A stretch of 32,385 bases of DNA, taken from Bacteroidales bacterium (GTDB taxonomy: Bacteria > Bacteroidota > Bacteroidia > Bacteroidales > UBA7332). The stretch lies in assembly GCA_028687995.1 (NCBI GenBank), contig JAQTZA010000006.1:1-32385 (forward strand), read 5' to 3'. Positions 6,357 through 12,996 of the stretch are shown one piece after another (positions within the stretch are counted from its first letter, which is position 1; each line of letters opens with the position of its first letter). The notes below the pieces were generated by a model. It was not told the origin of the DNA. It ran no database searches and saw nothing but the letters and a program-made list of their open reading frames with translations. Both the position numbers and the translations under genes were made by a program.

Positions 6357-7761
6357 AATTTATTGTCGAAGCCAACACCACCGCCTTATTCAGCGCGCCG
6401 AGTTTGTTGTTCACCTCCTGCAATTCGTTTTCGCGAATCGATTTGGAGACAATGCCCGCACCTGCTTGAAAATGCAACGTGTTGTTTTTGCTCAAGAACG
6501 AACGAATGGTGATTGCCTGATTGAAATCGCCGTTGAAGCCGATGTAGCCGATGCAACCGCCATAAAATCCGCGGGCATGTTTCTCGATGTTGTCGATGAG
6601 CTGCATCGCACTTACTTTTGGTGCGCCCGAGAGCGTTCCGGCTGGGAACGTGTCAGCAAACAGTTTGATGCGATTCGCTTCTGGGAAAATGGTGCCCGAC
6701 ACGCGCGACACCATGTGGATGACGTGCGAATAGAACTGAATCTCCTTGTACGACTCCACGTGCACATCGGAGCAGTTGCGGCTGAGGTCGTTTCGTGCCA
6801 AATCCACCAACATCACGTGCTCGGCATTCTCTTTCGGGTCGAGGAGTAATTGCTCTGCCAATAGCTCGTCTTTCTTGTCGTCACCCGTGCGTCGGAAAGT
6901 ACCTGCAATCGGGTCGATGGTCGCTTTGTCTCCCTCCATTTTGAGGTGTGTTTCGGGCGAAGAACCGAAAATACGGAACGAACCGAAGTCGAAATAAAAC
7001 AGGTATGGCGATGGATTCACCGAGCGAAGGGCGCGATAAACGTTGAAGTCGTCGCCTTTGTATTGTTGCTCGAAGCGGCGCGAAAGCACGATTTGAAACA
7101 CGTCGCCGCGTTTGCAATGCTTGATGCCTTTGTCCACCATCTCCATGTATTCGTCGTCGGTGATGGGCGAAGTGATGCCGCCTTTTGCCTCGAACGGATA
7201 GATGGGGAAGTTTCGGCTGTCGAGCATCGCCACTATCTCGTCCATCTCACTTTTATCACCTGCGGGAATGTTTTCCACAATCACCATTTCGTTTTTGAAG
7301 TGATTCACCACGATGATGTATTTGTAGAGAATATAGACCATTTCGGGAGCGTCGCTCGACTCAACGGCGGCTTTTCGGATGGTTACGTTTTCGAAATGCT
7401 GCACCGCATCGTAGCCGGTGTATCCGAAGAATCCATTGATGCCGGTCGGATTGTTGTCGTTGTTTACGTCAAACTCTTTCACGAAGTTTTCGAGCAATCC
7501 AGGGAGGAAAGTATCTTCTTCGAGCTGAATTTTGTTGATTGTTCCATCGGGATATTGCTCGGTAACAACACCTTTTTCGACCACGAATTTTGCCAACGGT
7601 TTCACCGCGATAAACGAATAGCGGTTGTCCACCACGTGGAAATCGGTGCTTTCGAGCAGTGCCGATTCGGGGAAAATATCGCGCACCTTCAGGTAGAGGC
7701 TCACTGGCGTCTGAAGGTCTGCCAGCAATGCTTGGCTGCGGGTTTGTATTTTGTAGTTCAT
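6355..7761 (-). CDS. trpE: Anthranilate synthase component I
   Basis: A 468-residue chorismate-utilising enzyme that makes anthranilate from chorismate with ammonia from TrpG. The N-terminal ALLESTD resembles the LLES motif that binds tryptophan for feedback inhibition. The C-terminal catalytic domain shows DVFQIVLSRRF, FGSSPE, DPIAGTFRRTG, LVDLARNDLSR, GTLSGAPKVSAMQLI and QAGAGIV. Length is in the usual range. Its 3' end touches a repeat arm that provides the stop codon, and a second arm begins about ten bases upstream of its start. Enzyme-level feedback by Trp would act alongside the operon's attenuator. Confidence 0.97.
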   Translation of the reverse strand: MNYKIQTRSQALLADLQTPVSLYLKVRDIFPESALLESTDFHVVDNRYSFIAVKPLAKFVVEKGVVTEQYPDGTINKIQLEEDTFLPGLLENFVKEFDVNNDNNPTGINGFFGYTGYDAVQHFENVTIRKAAVESSDAPEMVYILYKYIIVVNHFKNEMVIVENIPAGDKSEMDEIVAMLDSRNFPIYPFEAKGGITSPITDDEYMEMVDKGIKHCKRGDVFQIVLSRRFEQQYKGDDFNVYRALRSVNPSPYLFYFDFGSFRIFGSSPETHLKMEGDKATIDPIAGTFRRTGDDKKDELLAEQLLLDPKENAEHVMLVDLARNDLSRNCSDVHVESYKEIQFYSHVIHMVSRVSGTIFPEANRIKLFADTFPAGTLSGAPKVSAMQLIDNIEKHARGFYGGCIGYIGFNGDFNQAITIRSFLSKNNTLHFQAGAGIVSKSIRENELQEVNNKLGALNKAVVLASTIN

Positions 7762-7770
7762 AATGTAGAA

Positions 7771-7880
7771 AGCCCCCTTACCCCCAAAGGGGGAATTAAG
7801 GCTGTTATTAATAGATTATTTTTTCGATAATATTAAAAAACCATTTTAAAAGTCCCCTTTTGGGGGATTTAGGGGGCTTC
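7771..7880. repeat. Paired inverted GC-hairpin element, trpB/trpE junction
   Basis: The left arm (7771-7801) has the tail AGCCCCCTTA, then hairpin CCCCC-AAA-GGGGG. The right arm (7851-7880) has hairpin CCCC-TTTT-GGGG, then tail ATTTAGGGGGCTT. This pair is of a slightly different sequence subtype (GGGGGATTTAGGGGGC) but has the same architecture and spacing. The right arm is read through by trpB and encodes about residues 393-403. Confidence 0.8.
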
Positions 7881-9060
7881 TTTTCTCAAAAAGACTCACA
7901 TACGTTTCCATATCCTTGTCGCCACGTCCCGAGAGGTTGATGACCACCACATCGGTTGGTTTGAATTTCTTTTTTGCCAAAACAGCCAATGCGTGAGACG
8001 ATTCGATAGCAGGAATAATTCCTTCCAGAGCCGTGATTTCGAATGCGGCTTCGATGGCTTCGTCGTCGGTCACTGCCAGCACTTCCGCACGACCAGTTTG
8101 TGCAAGATGCGCGTGCATTGGTCCGATACCCGGATAATCCAATCCTGCTGAAATGGAGTACGGCTCGATGATTTGTCCGTCTTCCGTTTGCATCAGTAGC
8201 GTTTGGCTGCCGTGGATAATACCTTTTCGTCCGAGGTGGATTGTCGCTGCCGATTCGCCTGAATCAATGCCTAAACCTGCTGCTTCGAGAGAGATGATTT
8301 TCACCCGTTCATCGTCAAGGTAGTGGAAGTAGGTACCAGCAGCGTTGCTACCACCGCCCACACATGCCACGAGGTAATCGGGGTAGTCGCGACCCTCTTT
8401 TTCAAGCAACTGTTTTTTGATCTCTTCGCTGATTACCGACTGAAAACGCGCCACCATATCAGGGTATGGATGTGGTCCAACAGTCGATCCGATGATGTAA
8501 TAGGTGTTTGCCGGATTGCTGCACCAATCGCGAATCGCTTCGTTGGTAGCATCTTTCAGCGTTTTGTTTCCACTTTGCACTGGGAATACTTTTGCGCCGA
8601 GCATCTCCATTTTTTGTACGTTCAGCTTCTGACGAGCCACGTCCACCGCTCCCATATAGACCACGCACTCCATGTTCATCAGTGCGCAGACGGTGGCTGT
8701 TGCTACGCCGTGTTGCCCGGCTCCAGTCTCAGCGATGATGCGGGTTTTACCTAATCGACGTGCCAACAGAATCTGACCGATGGTGTTGTTGATTTTGTGT
8801 GCGCCGGTGTGGTTGAGGTCTTCGCGTTTGAGATAGATTTTCGCACCGTATTTCTCAGAAAGGCGACGCGCCGGATAGAGTGGTGTAGGGCGACCCACGT
8901 AGTCGCGCAGCAGTTGCTGAAACTCCTCCTGAAACGACGGCTCGCTCATTATCTCTAAATAAGAGGTGCGCAAAGTTTCCACATTTTTGTACAGAATTTC
9001 GGGGATGTATGCTCCACCAAATTCTCCGTAATAGCCTTCTTCGTTGACGTTGTAATTCAT
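7846..9060 (-). CDS. trpB: Tryptophan synthase beta chain, repeat-extended C-terminus
   Basis: A 404-residue PLP enzyme that condenses indole with serine to give tryptophan. [14 protein letters not shown] contains the PLP-binding lysine, [11 protein letters not shown] the phosphate-binding loop, and ETGAGQHG the catalytic glutamate loop. The N-terminus ([12 protein letters not shown]) is typical, so the start at 9060 is sound. The normal C-terminus would end near [10 protein letters not shown]. The remaining residues ([12 protein letters not shown]) are translated from a repeat arm. It is the first structural gene of the operon, downstream of the attenuator. This is the canonical TrpB1 type, not the TrpB2 type. 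Confidence 0.97.
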   Translation of the reverse strand: MNYNVNEEGYYGEFGGAYIPEILYKNVETLRTSYLEIMSEPSFQEEFQQLLRDYVGRPTPLYPARRLSEKYGAKIYLKREDLNHTGAHKINNTIGQILLARRLGKTRIIAETGAGQHGVATATVCALMNMECVVYMGAVDVARQKLNVQKMEMLGAKVFPVQSGNKTLKDATNEAIRDWCSNPANTYYIIGSTVGPHPYPDMVARFQSVISEEIKKQLLEKEGRDYPDYLVACVGGGSNAAGTYFHYLDDERVKIISLEAAGLGIDSGESAATIHLGRKGIIHGSQTLLMQTEDGQIIEPYSISAGLDYPGIGPMHAHLAQTGRAEVLAVTDDEAIEAAFEITALEGIIPAIESSHALAVLAKKKFKPTDVVVINLSGRGDKDMETYVSLFEKRSPLNPPKGDF

Positions 9061-9065
9061 AATTT

Positions 9066-9180
9066 AGCTCCCTCTGTCCCCCAAAGGGGGATTTCCGGAG
9101 TAGTATTAAATTGTTTTTAACTTTATAATTTCACTCTGCCTTTCTTTCTCCTCCCCTTTGGGGAGGTCGGGTAGGGCTTA
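9066..9180. repeat. Paired inverted GC-hairpin element, trp leader/trpB junction
   Basis: The left arm (9066-9095) has tail AGCTCCCTCTGT and hairpin CCCCC-AAA-GGGGG six bases upstream of the trpB ATG. The right arm (9149-9180) has hairpin CCTCCCC/GGGGAGG and tail TCGGGTAGGGCTTA. The right arm directly follows the attenuator's T-run in the transcript. The interior of about 53 bases is AT-rich. This is the fifth copy of the architecture. Confidence 0.8.
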
Positions 9181-9210
9181 AAAAAAAAGCCCGTCGTGAG
9201 TGCGACAGGC
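9180..9210 (-). terminator. trp attenuator terminator
   Basis: The minus strand reads GCCTGTCG, loop CACTCA, CGACGGGC (8 pairs, one G-U), then nine T. This is a strong intrinsic terminator. It lies about 120 bases upstream of trpB and about 55 bases after the leader peptide stop, so it would end transcription before the structural genes unless an alternative fold forms. The competing fold is listed at 9193-9270. Confidence 0.88.
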
Positions 9211-9270
9211 TTTTGTTATTTTTACTCTTATTCAGATGTAAATTTTGGCAAAATGTTAGCGGCTCACGAC
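9193..9270 (-). promoter_or_regulatory. Antiterminator pairing of the trp leader
   Basis: GTCGTGAG at 9270-9263 is perfectly complementary to CTCACGAC at 9200-9193. The second segment covers part of the terminator loop and most of its 3' stem, so this eight-pair helix and the terminator exclude each other. The first segment overlaps the last Ser and stop codons of the leader peptide. A ribosome finishing the peptide would cover it and allow the terminator. A ribosome stalled on the Trp codons, about 20 bases upstream, would leave it free. Confidence 0.8.
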
Positions 9271-9323
9271 TGTTGAAGTTGTAAGTGCCACCACCAAAAT
9301 TTGTTTACTGAAGTAAGATTCAT
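9264..9323 (-). CDS. trpL: trp operon leader peptide with three consecutive Trp codons
   Basis: A 19-residue reading frame, MNLTSVNKFWWWHLQLQQS, encoded 26 bases downstream of the -7 box and upstream of the attenuator terminator. Three adjacent TGG codons (9296-9288) are a sensor for charged tRNA-Trp. The stop TGA overlaps the antiterminator segment. It has no strong Shine-Dalgarno sequence, as usual in this phylum. It is too short to be found by ordinary gene callers. Promoter, Trp-codon run, antiterminator and terminator occur in the correct order, which makes ribosome-mediated attenuation the best explanation. Confidence 0.88.
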   Translation of the reverse strand: MNLTSVNKFWWWHLQLQQS

Positions 9324-9348
9324 TGTCTTGTTTGTATTAATTTGGTTG

Positions 9349-9379
9349 CAAATGTATAGGATATGAAATAAATATGCAA
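9349..9379 (-). promoter_or_regulatory. trp operon promoter
   Basis: The minus strand reads TACATTTG (9356-9349), matching the TAnnTTTG -7 box. A TTG at 9379-9377, 20 bases upstream, fits the -33 element. Transcription would begin near 9343, giving a leader of about 280 bases that contains the leader peptide, attenuator and one paired repeat element. Confidence 0.75.
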
Positions 9380-9408
9380 GCATTTTGTTCCTTTTTTTAT
9401 TAATTGGT

Positions 9409-9936
9409 TTAAAATTTCATCGATTCAACGACAGTTTCCCCTGTGGTAGGGTTTTTGCCATAAATGTCAATTGCCGAAATTTTTGGGGCAAGAAATGTTC
9501 CTCCGTTATTATGAATAAAAATCCGATACACCTCTATTTGACCTTTCTCCGAATTAGTATAAACTTTGAATTGACCTTTAGCATCCTTTTTCAGCTCGAA
9601 GTTTCGTTTGTTGGACGAAGCGAATTGAAAAAGTGCATAATCTGCCTTTTTCGAAATGAACTTTAATCCGTAACCAAACTTATTCTGTATCCATGTTAAC
9701 GGTTCTACTTTGTTGCCATTGCTCCGTTTCAACCAATGAATGTCTATTGGATTTTCGTCGTCCAGTTTGTTTTTCTCATCTAGATTTACGGAATAAAAAA
9801 TCTGATTTTTATCCATTGTTCGTTCGAGCATGAATAAAGTGTTGCTCGAACCATAAGAATCTGAAATCTCAGCCAGAATAATCAGCAGGGATAATAGTAA
9901 TTTGTTTCGAAAATTATGCTCAATTTTTTTTTCCAT
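9409..9936 (-). CDS. Secreted DUF4833-type protein
   Basis: A 175-residue protein with a signal peptide-like N-terminus (basic KKIEHNFRNK, then LLLSLLIILAEI). The body shows the pattern I associate with DUF4833: LFMLERTMDKNQIFYSVNLDE, then NPIDIHWLKR, then PLTWIQNKFGYG. The function of the family is unknown, and the fold is predicted to be mainly beta. It starts nine bases after the zwf stop and is probably co-transcribed with it, though no biochemical link to the pentose phosphate pathway is evident. The family assignment is from memory of the motif order. Confidence 0.75.
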   Translation of the reverse strand: MEKKIEHNFRNKLLLSLLIILAEISDSYGSSNTLFMLERTMDKNQIFYSVNLDEKNKLDDENPIDIHWLKRSNGNKVEPLTWIQNKFGYGLKFISKKADYALFQFASSNKRNFELKKDAKGQFKVYTNSEKGQIEVYRIFIHNNGGTFLAPKISAIDIYGKNPTTGETVVESMKF

Positions 9937-9945
9937 GGTTCAGTT

Positions 9946-11466
9946 CTATAATTCGCAATAATTGCCGTCGTTCGTCAGATTTTTGCAAGGTGAACGCCAC
10001 GTTGTATCCGGTTCGTCGAACATTTGTTGTGCCTGCTCGGGTCCCCAGGTTCCGGCTGGGTAGCCATAGAGCGGTACATCTTTGTCGTTCTTCCAGCATT
10101 CGAGCACCGGCATCAGGAATTTCCATGCCTCAATGACCTCTTCTGTGCGGGCAAACAAAGTAGAATCACCTTTTATTGCATCGTTGATCAGTCGTTCGTA
10201 AGCCGATGGAATCCGTTGAGCAGTCAAGTCCGAATAGTGGAAATCCATGTTAACGGTTTGAACTTCAAAACCTGCACCTGGTGTTTTCATGCCGAATTTC
10301 AGTAAAATTCCCTCGTCGGGTTGAATACGAATTACCAATTGATTTTCAGATTGAACAGTCGATTCGTTGGCGAACAGAAAGTGAGGCGTTGGGCGAAAGT
10401 GAATTACCACTTCAGTCACACGTGTAGGCAGTTTCTTTCCTGTACGGATGTAGAACGGCACGCCGCCCCAACGCCAGTTGTCGATATAAAATTTAAGAGC
10501 CGCATACGTTTCTGTATTCGAATTCGGATTAACGCCCTCTTCTTCGCGGTATCCGGGTACTTGTTTCCCCTTGATTTTAGACGACATGTATTGTCCTCGC
10601 ACAGCAACGTCTTTCACCTCTTCGCACTTGATGGGGCGAAACGATTGAAAAACTTTCAAAATCTCGTGACGAATAGAGTCCGATTCGAGTGAGGTTGGTG
10701 GTTCCATGGCCGTTAATCCAACCACTTGCAACAGGTGATTTTGTACCATGTCGCGCAACGCTCCCGAGCCATCGTAGTAGTTGCCTCGTTTTTCTACACC
10801 GATGCTTTCGGCAGAGGTGATTTCTACGTGATGGATAAAGTTTCGATTCCAAAGCGGCTCAAAAATACCGTTTGAGAAACGCGCCACCAACAGGTTCTGT
10901 ACAGTTTCTTTGCCCAGATAGTGATCAATTCGGAAGAGTTGTTCCTCTTTCCAATCCTGCATCAACTGATCTTTCAACTTCAAGGCCGACTCTAAATCGT
11001 AGCCAAAGGGTTTTTCGATGATCAGTCGTTTCCAACCGTTAGTTTGCTTATTCAGATTAACCGATGCCAAATGTTGAGGAATCACGCCATATAAACTCGG
11101 AGGCGTGGAGAGGTAAAAAATGGTATTATGGCAAATATTATACTGTTTGCGTAGCTCTTGAATGCGAGCTTTCAATGCGATATAGGTTGAGGCATCGTCA
11201 AATTTGATGGGTTGATAGAATATTTTCTTGACAAAATCATCAATTCGGGAAATGTCGTCAATCTCCTTAAATTCAGTGATTGCTGCCTTCATACTCACGC
11301 GAAACTCTTCGTCGGAAAACACAGAGCGCGAGGTGCCCAACAATGCGAAGTTATCGGGTAGCAGATTTTGCACAAAAAGCGAATAGAGTGCTGGCACCAA
11401 TTTTCGTTTGGTTAGGTCACCCGATGCACCGAAAATAACGTAAATAAGACTTTCGTTTGATTTCAT
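9946..11466 (-). CDS. zwf: Glucose-6-phosphate 1-dehydrogenase
   Basis: A 506-residue enzyme that oxidises glucose 6-phosphate to 6-phosphogluconolactone in the oxidative pentose phosphate pathway. IFGASGDLTKRKLVPALY is the dinucleotide-binding Rossmann motif. RIDHYLGKETVQN is the active-site signature with the catalytic histidine and substrate-binding lysine. IEKPFGYD is also conserved. Length is typical. The usual partners pgl and gnd are not adjacent. It is instead followed by the DUF4833-type gene. Confidence 0.97.
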   Translation of the reverse strand: MKSNESLIYVIFGASGDLTKRKLVPALYSLFVQNLLPDNFALLGTSRSVFSDEEFRVSMKAAITEFKEIDDISRIDDFVKKIFYQPIKFDDASTYIALKARIQELRKQYNICHNTIFYLSTPPSLYGVIPQHLASVNLNKQTNGWKRLIIEKPFGYDLESALKLKDQLMQDWKEEQLFRIDHYLGKETVQNLLVARFSNGIFEPLWNRNFIHHVEITSAESIGVEKRGNYYDGSGALRDMVQNHLLQVVGLTAMEPPTSLESDSIRHEILKVFQSFRPIKCEEVKDVAVRGQYMSSKIKGKQVPGYREEEGVNPNSNTETYAALKFYIDNWRWGGVPFYIRTGKKLPTRVTEVVIHFRPTPHFLFANESTVQSENQLVIRIQPDEGILLKFGMKTPGAGFEVQTVNMDFHYSDLTAQRIPSAYERLINDAIKGDSTLFARTEEVIEAWKFLMPVLECWKNDKDVPLYGYPAGTWGPEQAQQMFDEPDTTWRSPCKNLTNDGNYCEL

Positions 11467-11567
11467 TGACTTTTATTTTTTCACTATTTATGTATAAATA
11501 TAAACAATTAGACAGAAAATTGTTTACCAAAAGTTCACATATTCCTTTATTATCCGAATGACATCTC

Positions 11568-12470
11568 TTATCCCCTAATATTTCTCGGATGATGTTCCAA
11601 AATCTCTCGTCGTAGCATTTCTCGGTCGATGTGGGTATAAATCTCGGTGGTGGTGATGCGTTCGTGACCCAGCATTTGCTGAATGGCGCGAAGGTTTGCA
11701 CCGCCTTCGAGCAAGTGAGTGGCAAAGGAGTGACGAAAAGTATGCGGACTAATGGTCTTCTTTATTCCTGCTTTTTGGGCTAAATCTTTGATGATATAGA
11801 ACACCATTACTCGACTCAATTTGCTCCCCCATCGATTCAAAAATAAGAAATTTTCGTTCCCTTTTTTGATGTTTATTAGGTGGCGGTCGATGTAGTACAA
11901 GCGGATGCCATCGATAGCATTCGTAGAAAGTGGGACAAGTCGTTGCTTATTGCCTTTGCCCGTGATTCGCACAAAACTTTCCTCCAGATAAAGGTCTGAT
12001 ATTTGAAGATTTATTAATTCAGAAACTCGCAATCCGCAACTGTAAAGCATTTCGAGCATCGTCAGATTACGTTGTCCTTCAGCTTTTGATAGATCAATTT
12101 GCGACATCATCGTATCTATTTCTACTGTTGATAGCACTTCTGGAATTTTTAGTCCGATTTTTGGAGACTCGAGTAGTTCGCAAGGTGAGGCTTCGAGATA
12201 ATCTTCGAGCACGAGAAATTTATAGAACGACTTCAATCCCGAAATGATGCGAGCTTGGGAGCGGGGACAGATGCCTACATCTCGTAATTGTGCCACAAAT
12301 TGGTGTAAATCGTTCAGTTCGATATCCAAAACAGATTTGTTTTCGTTCAGCAAAAAACGCGAAAGTTTACCCACATCGTCGAGATAAGCTTCAATTGTAT
12401 TTGCTGACAACGATTGCTCTAATCGAAGGTAGGAGGTGTATTTTTTTAAAGCCGAATGACTATCCTTCAT
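11568..12470 (-). CDS. xerD: Site-specific tyrosine recombinase XerD
   Basis: A 300-residue recombinase that resolves chromosome dimers at dif with XerC. The N-terminal SAM-like DNA-binding domain covers about residues 5-90. The catalytic residues are visible: Arg148 (SCGLRVSEL), Lys172 (GKGNKQR), His243 and Arg246 (HTFRHSFATH), His269 (LGHERI) and Tyr278 (EIYTHI). Length and the absence of adjacent mobile-element genes fit XerD rather than an integrase. It is divergent from aroQ. The order xerD / aroQ-pyk-methyltransferase is, from memory, conserved in Bacteroidales. Confidence 0.93.
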   Translation of the reverse strand: MKDSHSALKKYTSYLRLEQSLSANTIEAYLDDVGKLSRFLLNENKSVLDIELNDLHQFVAQLRDVGICPRSQARIISGLKSFYKFLVLEDYLEASPCELLESPKIGLKIPEVLSTVEIDTMMSQIDLSKAEGQRNLTMLEMLYSCGLRVSELINLQISDLYLEESFVRITGKGNKQRLVPLSTNAIDGIRLYYIDRHLINIKKGNENFLFLNRWGSKLSRVMVFYIIKDLAQKAGIKKTISPHTFRHSFATHLLEGGANLRAIQQMLGHERITTTEIYTHIDREMLRREILEHHPRNIRG

Positions 12471-12480
12471 AATTTTTGAC

Positions 12481-12488
12481 TACTTTTG
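12481..12488 (+). promoter_or_regulatory. aroQ-pyk promoter -7 box
   Basis: TACTTTTG matches TAnnTTTG and is followed by CACC. It is 82 bases upstream of the aroQ ATG. It faces the minus-strand box at 12515-12522, so the two transcripts' 5' ends probably overlap. Confidence 0.65.
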
Positions 12489-12514
12489 CACCGAAATCAA
12501 CGCAAGAGTTTTTG

Positions 12515-12522
12515 CAAAAATA
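12515..12522 (-). promoter_or_regulatory. xerD promoter -7 box
   Basis: The minus strand reads TATTTTTG, matching TAnnTTTG, 44 bases upstream of the xerD ATG. It lies downstream of the plus-strand aroQ box, so each promoter transcribes across the other. Confidence 0.55.
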
Positions 12523-12569
12523 GCAAAAAAAGAGCGATCATTTCCAAACCCTGTAAATTTCATTTTGAT

Positions 12570-12992
12570 ATGAAGATTCAGATTATCAATGGTCCAAACC
12601 TCAATCTGTTGGGGAAACGAGAACCAACCGTTTACGGAAACTCTTCCTTCGAATCGTACCTCACTCAATTAATCGAACGTTTTCCTTCTTGTGAACTTAG
12701 CTATTTTCAATCAAATATTGAGGGTGAGTTGATTAATAAAATTCACGAAGTTGGTTTCGATTTTGATTCCATTATCATCAATGCCGGAGCTTACACGCAT
12801 ACGTCAATCGCACTGGCAGATGCCATTCGTGCGGTCACTACACCTGTCATCGAAGTACACATATCAAACATACACAGTCGCGAATCGTTTCGTCATGTAT
12901 CAATGATTGCACCTGCATGCAAAGGTGCGATTCTTGGATTTGGCCTCGATTCGTATCGTTTAGCAATTGAATCAGTATTAAACAGCAAATAA
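12570..12992 (+). CDS. aroQ: 3-dehydroquinate dehydratase, type II
   Basis: A 140-residue type II dehydroquinase of the shikimate pathway (3-dehydroquinate to 3-dehydroshikimate); the active enzyme is a dodecamer. IINGPNLNLLGKREPTVYG contains the catalytic tyrosine loop. NAGAYTHTSIAL and VEVHISNIHSRESFRH (catalytic histidine) follow. The ATG at 12570 gives the canonical N-terminus. A TTG 28 codons upstream lies in the promoter box and is rejected. The gene supplies chorismate precursors, which links it functionally to the nearby trp operon. Four bases separate it from pyk. Confidence 0.95.
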   Translation: MKIQIINGPNLNLLGKREPTVYGNSSFESYLTQLIERFPSCELSYFQSNIEGELINKIHEVGFDFDSIIINAGAYTHTSIALADAIRAVTTPVIEVHISNIHSRESFRHVSMIAPACKGAILGFGLDSYRLAIESVLNSK

Positions 12993-12996
12993 ATTT

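Noticed and set aside
213-9060. Many long open frames antisense to the trp genes (for example 4624-5493 and 6946-7830 on the plus strand)
   Set aside because: They are shadows caused by GC-rich codon use. They overlap conserved genes fully and show no recognisable protein features.
12486-12569. Longer N-terminus of AroQ
   Set aside because: The upstream start is a TTG within the -7 box. The family starts at the ATG at 12570.
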